A stretch of 8,880 bases of DNA, from positions 1 to 8,880 of the forward strand of contig CAMLRB010000143.1 of NCBI GenBank assembly GCA_946482295.1. Reading direction: 5' to 3'. The DNA comes from an uncultured Bacteriovorax sp. Lineage in GTDB: Bacteria > Bdellovibrionota > Bacteriovoracia > Bacteriovoracales > Bacteriovoracaceae. This document shows, piece by piece, positions 5,327 through 8,880 of the stretch. The position numbers and the translations under genes were made by a program. A model generated the notes under the pieces. It was not told the origin of the DNA. It saw only the letters and a program-made list of their open reading frames with translations, and did no database searches. Positions within the stretch are counted from its first letter, which is position 1; each line of letters starts with the position of its first letter.

Positions 5327-5914
5327 ATGAATCATTTTAATGAAGCTTCTAAAGAGTGGGATCGACCAGAAAAGATCGTTCAAAACGCTGACTATGCGGA
5401 TAAAATAAGAAAACACCTTACATTTTCTCCAAAAAACATTTTAGAAGTTGGATGCGGAACTGGACTTTTAGGGCAGCAGTTTATTGATGATCAAAATTAT
5501 CTTCTGGGAATTGATACTTCAGAAGGCATGCTCGATGTTTTTAATAAAAAATTTGCGGGTAATGATCGCGTAGCGAGTATGTTACTTAATCTTGAAGAGC
5601 AAAGCATTCATGAGCAATTTGATTTGATTGTCTCCTCAATGGCCTTTCATCATCTTAAAGATCCTGCCTCGATGATAACAAAACTTAAAAAGAATTTACG
5701 AGCTGGCGGCGTCCTTGCAGTGATCGATCTGGATAAGGAAGATGGATCATTTCATAGTGATCCGGCGAATATGGGTGTTCATCATTTCGGTTTTAGTGAA
5801 GAGCAGTGTCGTGAATGGGGAAAGGGCTTTAACGAAGTACGAAGAGAAATTATAAATACCATCTCTAAAAATGGGGGCGAGTATCCCATTTTCCTCGCCC
5901 TCTATTTCAATTAA
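5327..5914 (+). CDS. class I SAM-dependent methyltransferase
   Basis: 195 residues, cytoplasmic. The Rossmann-type methyltransferase fold is shown by motif I ILEVGCGTG (38-46) for SAM binding, the acidic residue after strand 2 (D63 in GIDTS), and motif IV/post-I FDLIVSSMAFHHL (98-110). LRAGGVLAVIDLDKEDGSFH (124-143) and HHFGFSEEQ (152-160) match a common family of small methyltransferases annotated without substrate. The N-terminus FNEASKEWDRPEKI is also typical of that family. It starts 2 bases after the PLD gene and has no strong ribosome site of its own, so translation is probably coupled. Its last codons hold the hairpins that serve as terminator for the opposing GST gene. The substrate cannot be told from sequence. 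Confidence 0.9.
   Translation: MNHFNEASKEWDRPEKIVQNADYADKIRKHLTFSPKNILEVGCGTGLLGQQFIDDQNYLLGIDTSEGMLDVFNKKFAGNDRVASMLLNLEEQSIHEQFDLIVSSMAFHHLKDPASMITKLKKNLRAGGVLAVIDLDKEDGSFHSDPANMGVHHFGFSEEQCREWGKGFNEVRREIINTISKNGGEYPIFLALYFN
5867..5902 (-). terminator. terminator of the GST gene, with competing hairpin
   Basis: On the minus strand, GGGCGAG and CTCGCCC arms (5894-5900 and 5875-5881) form a GC-rich stem with a 12-base loop, followed after three bases by TTTTT (5867-5871). It lies about 20 bases beyond the GST stop codon. A second perfect 8-base inverted repeat, AAAATGGG (5868-5875) with CCCATTTT (5885-5892), overlaps the first and would take up the T-run, so the two folds exclude each other. 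Confidence 0.65.
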
Positions 5915-5919
5915 AAAAA

Positions 5920-6531
5920 TTAGCTTCTTAGTTTAGTGTATTTTTGAAAAGACGGACGGTCGCTTACGGCCTTCATCCAATTCCCAACATTGGGATAAGC
6001 AATGACATCAAATCCTAGAGCATTTGCAAGACCAGCTACTGAAGCCACGTTAAGGTCAGCAAGTGTAAACTCGTTTCCGGCAAGGTATTTTGATTGGGCA
6101 AGAGCATTGTCTAGAATGTTGTAGAGATTCGGAAGCAATTGCATGTTTTTGTCGATTGTATTTTGGTCACGTTTATCATCCGGCATGAACATTTTTTGGA
6201 TGAGAATTTCAATCAGTGGCATTTGCAGCTCAGCACTTGCCCAGTGAGTCCATTGTTGAACAAAAGCTCTTTCTTGAACTGTTTTCCCAAGTAATTCTGG
6301 TTTATATTTATCAGCGAGGTAATTATTGATAGCAAATGATTCGAACAATTTGATGTCGCCGTCTACTAGAGCAGGAACTTTTCCGTTAGGATTTATTTTT
6401 AAAAACCACTCTGACTTATGCTCTTTAGCACGCATATCGATATTTTTATTTTCATAAGGCTGACCAATTTCTTCCAAACACCAAAGACATCTTCCCGCAC
6501 TTGAGCGGGCCGGACCATAAAGCGTAATCAT
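5920..6531 (-). CDS. glutathione S-transferase family protein
   Basis: 203 residues with the two-domain soluble GST layout. The N-terminal thioredoxin-like domain shows LYGPARSSAGRC (4-15), where S10 or S11 would activate the glutathione thiol, NPNGKVPAL (47-55) with cis-Pro53, and the FES glutathione gamma-glutamyl motif (E64, S65). The C-terminal helical domain has the FTLADLNVAS N-capping/hydrophobic staple region (155-164) with D159. Role: conjugation or reduction of electrophiles in the cytoplasm; class uncertain. C15 and C18 form a CxxC near the active site, reminiscent of thiol-transferase types, but offset from the usual position. The ATG is preceded by GGAGGT at good distance. The gene converges with the methyltransferase gene and diverges from truA. 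Confidence 0.93.
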   Translation of the reverse strand: MITLYGPARSSAGRCLWCLEEIGQPYENKNIDMRAKEHKSEWFLKINPNGKVPALVDGDIKLFESFAINNYLADKYKPELLGKTVQERAFVQQWTHWASAELQMPLIEILIQKMFMPDDKRDQNTIDKNMQLLPNLYNILDNALAQSKYLAGNEFTLADLNVASVAGLANALGFDVIAYPNVGNWMKAVSDRPSFQKYTKLRS

Positions 6532-6553
6532 TATTTTACCTCCAAAAAAAGAT

Positions 6554-6583
6554 AGTGTACCTCGAGAGTGAGGGCGTCGTCTT
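6554..6583 (-). promoter_or_regulatory. probable promoter for the GST gene
   Basis: On the minus strand AAGACG (6578-6583) and TACACT (6554-6559) are 18 bases apart. Transcription would begin near 6547 and give a short leader of about 16 bases that contains the GGAGGT ribosome site. The -35 box is poor (GAC core only) and overlaps by two bases the -35 box of the divergent truA promoter. Confidence 0.4.
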
Positions 6584-6610
6584 GACTCTAAGGGCCTAGG
6601 AATTTATTCT
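6582..6610 (+). promoter_or_regulatory. strong promoter for the TruA-like gene
   Basis: TTGACT (6582-6587) and TATTCT (6605-6610) are separated by exactly 17 bases, the best sigma-70 match in the window. Transcription should start at about 6616-6618, on top of the ATG at 6618 and after the ATG at 6612. This implies a leaderless mRNA and decides the start codon. Confidence 0.65.
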
Positions 6611-6617
6611 GATGACC

Positions 6618-7394
6618 ATGAAGAAAGAACGTTTCTTACTTACTTTTCAGTACCTTGGATTCCGATATTTCGGCGTGCAAAAGCATCCTGGTCTTAAAAC
6701 AATTCAAGAGCTCATCGAAAAAAAAGTGAGTGATCAATTTCCTGCTTGTTTAGTTCACACAAAATTTTCCAGCCGCACTGATAAAATGGTTTCGAGTCTG
6801 GAGAGTTACTGTTTACTGACTCTTAAAGGCGAAACGTTGCCAGATGCGGACCAAATCAAAGAGATGATTCAATTTCCCGCAGATGTCCTTATCCTTGATT
6901 GTAAAAAGGTACCATCCGATTTTCGGTTGTTAAAAAGTATAGTTGAAAAAAAATACCACTATTATTTTTCAGTCAATATCAATCTCCCTCATGTTTTTTC
7001 TGCTCCTTTTATGTCGCATTTTAAAGAGAAGCTCGACATAGAGTTAATGAAAAAAGGAGCAGAGCTTTTTGTAGGAACGCGAGAGCTTCCCAACTATGTG
7101 ATGAAAACTGAAACACTGAAGAAAAGAACGATTTCACATTGTCGAATCTCACGGAATACTGATTTGTGCGCTAGTTTTTTTCCTGAGACGAGTTACGTTC
7201 TAGAAGTTCAAGGAACAAGTTTCAAGCGAGGACAAATTCGTTTGATGATGGGGGCCCTTGTTCGTCTGGGAAAAAATGAAATTTCCCTCACTGATTTTGA
7301 ACATTCTTTGAATGAATCAGATCCGGGCTGGGTTAAATTCCTTGCTCCACCTTCTGGACTGATGCTTGTCAAAAGTCACCTTTTGCCCACGTAG
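6618..7394 (+). CDS. divergent TruA-family tRNA pseudouridine synthase
   Basis: 258 residues from the second of two close ATGs; the first (6612) would lie upstream of the predicted transcription start and adds only two residues. The TruA layout is clear: FQYLGFRYFGVQ at 10-21 (usual YDGTxFxGWQ), TIQELIE (usual TVQxxLE), SSRTD at 51-55 (usual GRTDAGVHA) with the catalytic Asp kept as D55, KYHYYF at 112-117, GTSFKRGQIRLMMG at 199-212 (usual GxxFLrxQVRxMxG), and the terminal APPSGL at 243-248. Canonical TruA makes pseudouridine at positions 38-40 of tRNA anticodon arms. Here the bases of the active-site motif after the Asp are changed (KMVSS for AGVHA) and GWQ is GVQ, so this may be a paralogue with other RNA specificity. 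Cytoplasmic. MepA gene follows after 31 bases. Confidence 0.85.
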   Translation: MKKERFLLTFQYLGFRYFGVQKHPGLKTIQELIEKKVSDQFPACLVHTKFSSRTDKMVSSLESYCLLTLKGETLPDADQIKEMIQFPADVLILDCKKVPSDFRLLKSIVEKKYHYYFSVNINLPHVFSAPFMSHFKEKLDIELMKKGAELFVGTRELPNYVMKTETLKKRTISHCRISRNTDLCASFFPETSYVLEVQGTSFKRGQIRLMMGALVRLGKNEISLTDFEHSLNESDPGWVKFLAPPSGLMLVKSHLLPT

Positions 7395-7413
7395 ATTGGA
7401 TCAAAGATTCCTT

Positions 7414-7419
7414 TAAAAT
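7414..7419 (+). promoter_or_regulatory. possible -10 element for the MepA-like gene
   Basis: TAAAAT (7414-7419) ends 6 bases before the ATG at 7426, the same distance as at the PLD gene. No convincing -35 box is seen (TTGGAT at 7396-7401 is too close). A GAGGA stretch touches the ATG directly, closer than a normal ribosome site. The gene may also be read through from truA. Confidence 0.35.
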
Positions 7420-7425
7420 AGAGGA

Positions 7426-8112
7426 ATGCAAACAACACTATTTCTTCTTTTTTCATTAATGTTTTCTCATTCTCTTTTTGCTTCGGAAGCCATTGGATCT
7501 TATTCTAAGGGATCTTTGAAAGAAGGAGATTCGATTCTCGAACGACCAATTTCGATTCACAAGCTTTTCCTTGCACGAAAAAAGTTTTTCGCAACTGATG
7601 AAATGCATTCCGTGCTGGCAGATGCTTCCGAGTATCTTCGTCGGGAATTCCCAGATGCGGAAATTTTTCAAATTGGGGATCTCTCAGCGATCAAAGGGGG
7701 AAGTGCACCTGGACATTCGAGTCACCAAAATGGTCTCGATGTGGATGTTGTTTATCTTACTCTCAATAAGCGCTTACAATCGCCCGAGGCCACTTACTGG
7801 GAAGAAGATTTTATCGTGAATAATAAAGTGAGTTCAAACTTTCACACGGAAAGAAACTTCAAAATTTTTCATGAACTTGTTCATCGTCATCCTGTTCAAC
7901 GCATTTTCGTAGATGAGTTGATCAAAAAACATCTTTGCGCCTATACAAAAACACAGGGAATATATAAACAGGCAGAGGTGATTGAGACGTTGAGAAGACT
8001 TCGTCCGCTTGATTTACATCGAACGCACTTTCACGTTCGTCTTAGATGTCCAGAATCGGATCGAGAATGCACACCACAGGCAGAAGTCCCTGCAGGGGAT
8101 GGTTGCGTTTAG
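7426..8112 (+). CDS. mepA: penicillin-insensitive murein endopeptidase, MepA-like (peptidase M74)
   Basis: 228 residues. Residues 1-19 are a Sec signal peptide with an LFA cleavage site before Ser20, so it acts in the periplasm or is released. MepA enzymes are LAS-type zinc peptidases that cut D-Ala-mDAP cross-links of peptidoglycan. All signature parts are present: GDLSAIKGGSAPGHSSHQNG (84-103) running into LDVDV, and HRTHFHVRLRCP (198-209). By alignment with E. coli MepA, H100, D107 and H203 bind zinc (His113, Asp120, His211), with H97, H198 and H201 as the remaining active-site histidines. The Cys-rich end CPESDREC...PAGDGC (208-227) and C171 match the family's disulfides. Complete but compact: about 45 residues shorter than E. 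coli MepA. In a predator it could act on prey wall; housekeeping wall turnover is equally possible. Confidence 0.94.
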   Translation: MQTTLFLLFSLMFSHSLFASEAIGSYSKGSLKEGDSILERPISIHKLFLARKKFFATDEMHSVLADASEYLRREFPDAEIFQIGDLSAIKGGSAPGHSSHQNGLDVDVVYLTLNKRLQSPEATYWEEDFIVNNKVSSNFHTERNFKIFHELVHRHPVQRIFVDELIKKHLCAYTKTQGIYKQAEVIETLRRLRPLDLHRTHFHVRLRCPESDRECTPQAEVPAGDGCV

Positions 8113-8708
8113 AAGCGACAGTCGACGTTTGCGAGAGAGGGATTTAGAGGGAAAGAGCCCTGGAAACCTTTGAGTTCTGAGTTTATATAATGAACAAAGA
8201 AAGATTGATCTTCGCCGATACTTAGGCCTTTTTCAGTGTAGAGAATTTCGCCCTTGGCCTTCTCAACTTTTAAAAACTCACGACCTTTTTTATATTCACT
8301 TTTTTCAATGATGTGAGCGTCTTCATTTTGATCTTCTTTATAGACCAGATAGACGGGCGTTTCACCTTCTGCGTGTTCTTTAAAGAACGTTCTCAATCTG
8401 AAAATTTGTCCGTTGATATTTTTGTGAATATTCGTGAATCGTTCTGAAACAGCTTGCCCGTTTTTTTGCCAATCTGCTACTCCAGGCATCTGGGCCCTTA
8501 ATGTTTGACAGACATCGTTTTGAACTTGAGGAGCAGACGAAGCATTAGTGCTGACGTTAATGAAAGCAGGATGTGCTGGTTGTGAAATAGAATTGTCTAC
8601 AAGGGGGTCGATTACACTTTTCTTTTTATTGGGCGCGAATAGTAAAAATCCACCTACAATAAAAAAAAGTAGCGTTGAACTAAAAAATATTTTTTTCTTT
8701 TTATCCAC
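8109..8708 (-). CDS. membrane-anchored protein, unknown function
   Basis: 199 residues from a GTG start; I do not recognise the family. Residues 2-6 are positively charged (DKKKK) and 7-26 are one hydrophobic helix (FFSSTLLFFIVGGFLLFAP region), giving a signal-anchor with the remainder in the periplasm. A low-complexity Ser/Pro/Ala/Asn linker (about 28-62) leads to a C-terminal domain with two cysteines (near 67 and 197) that could form a disulfide. The sequence HINGQ-like segments and repeated charged beta-type stretches suggest a small globular domain. A GAGGT ribosome site sits 10 bases before GTG and overlaps the stop of the upstream gene, which ends 14 bases earlier, so the two are probably one operon. 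The 3' end overlaps mepA by 4 bases. Confidence 0.75.
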   Translation of the reverse strand: MDKKKKIFFSSTLLFFIVGGFLLFAPNKKKSVIDPLVDNSISQPAHPAFINVSTNASSAPQVQNDVCQTLRAQMPGVADWQKNGQAVSERFTNIHKNINGQIFRLRTFFKEHAEGETPVYLVYKEDQNEDAHIIEKSEYKKGREFLKVEKAKGEILYTEKGLSIGEDQSFFVHYINSELKGFQGSFPLNPSLANVDCRF

Positions 8709-8722
8709 GCTTTTTGTTACCT

Positions 8723-8880
8723 CTAGTACCAGCGTTTACATTTCGTCTTAGGCGAAGTTGCCTCGCCCCAACGTAATTCAACCACATCATTCGGGTGACT
8801 AGAAAGCTGCTCCTTTTCAATTCTCTTGTAAAGAGTCGCAAGATCAAGTGTCTTTCCGGCAGCGTAATTAATTGGGCAGA
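8723..8880 (-). CDS. 3' end of an unknown gene (partial)
   Basis: A minus-strand frame is open from the window edge to a TAG at 8723-8725 and encodes the last 51 residues of a protein. The visible part includes INYAAGKTLDLATLYKRIE, then SSHPNDVVELRWGEA and a basic end, KTKCKRWY. Composition is that of a normal soluble protein, while the other minus frames here either contain stops or read as an arginine/leucine-rich shadow. It ends 14 bases before the GTG of the next minus-strand gene and probably heads its operon. No family can be assigned from this fragment. Confidence 0.65.
   Translation of the reverse strand, partial: CPINYAAGKTLDLATLYKRIEKEQLSSHPNDVVELRWGEATSPKTKCKRWY

Noticed and set aside
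7571..7819. 82-codon plus frame within the MepA-like gene
   Set aside because: Overlaps the zinc-binding region of MepA in another frame and has no ribosome site or domain.
8088..8097. CCCTGCAGGG palindrome near the end of mepA
   Set aside because: It encodes the conserved V-P-A-G-D segment of the family and has no T-run, so coding constraint explains it.
1..8880. CRISPR array, transposon ends, tRNA genes, phage or classical defence genes
   Set aside because: No regularly spaced repeats, transposase, integrase, cloverleaf or defence domain was seen on reading both strands.

Overview
The window reads as chromosomal DNA from an AT-rich (about 40% GC by eye) Gram-negative bacterium. Several products carry Sec signal peptides, and one is a periplasmic-type murein endopeptidase of the MepA family. 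The mix of small secreted proteins, a secreted nuclease, a secreted phospholipase D-like enzyme and a murein endopeptidase resembles predatory Bdellovibrionota, especially the lower-GC Bacteriovorax/Peredibacter-like lineages. That placement is inference; no rRNA or tRNA is present to confirm it.

Layout. (1) 83-1620, plus strand: a protein whose motif order resembles alkyladenine DNA glycosylase, then a Mn-type superoxide dismutase starting at TTG behind a perfect Shine-Dalgarno, closed by a hairpin terminator. (2) 1658-2888, plus strand: a short regulatory-looking region with 7-bp repeats, a small Lys/Arg-rich protein with a hydrophobic N-terminus, a secreted four-cysteine protein, and a PpiC-like parvulin isomerase. 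(3) 2885-3394, minus strand: an NADPH-dependent FMN reductase-like flavodoxin-fold protein, overlapping ppiC tail to tail. (4) 3475-5914, plus strand: a secreted staphylococcal-nuclease-type enzyme, a secreted phospholipase D-like protein with two HKD motifs, and a SAM methyltransferase coupled to it. (5) 5920-6531, minus strand: a glutathione S-transferase with a terminator inside the end of the methyltransferase gene. (6) 6618-8112, plus strand: a divergent TruA-like pseudouridine synthase and a secreted MepA-type endopeptidase. (7) 8109-8880, minus strand: a membrane-anchored protein of unknown function preceded by the 3' end of another unknown gene.

How the genes may work together. Two loose themes appear. 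SOD, the FMN reductase, the GST and perhaps the glycosylase-like protein fit oxidative, electrophile or DNA-damage defence. The nuclease, PLD and MepA proteins fit degradation of nucleic acid, phospholipid and peptidoglycan outside the cytoplasm. They are not one operon, so no single pathway is proposed.

No mobile element, CRISPR array, phage gene or clear defence system is visible. The points most worth a second look are the glycosylase-like family, the degenerate TruA active-site motif, promoter -10 elements placed so close to start codons that leaderless mRNAs are likely, and the repeat and hairpin structures at 1740-1767 and 5867-5902.
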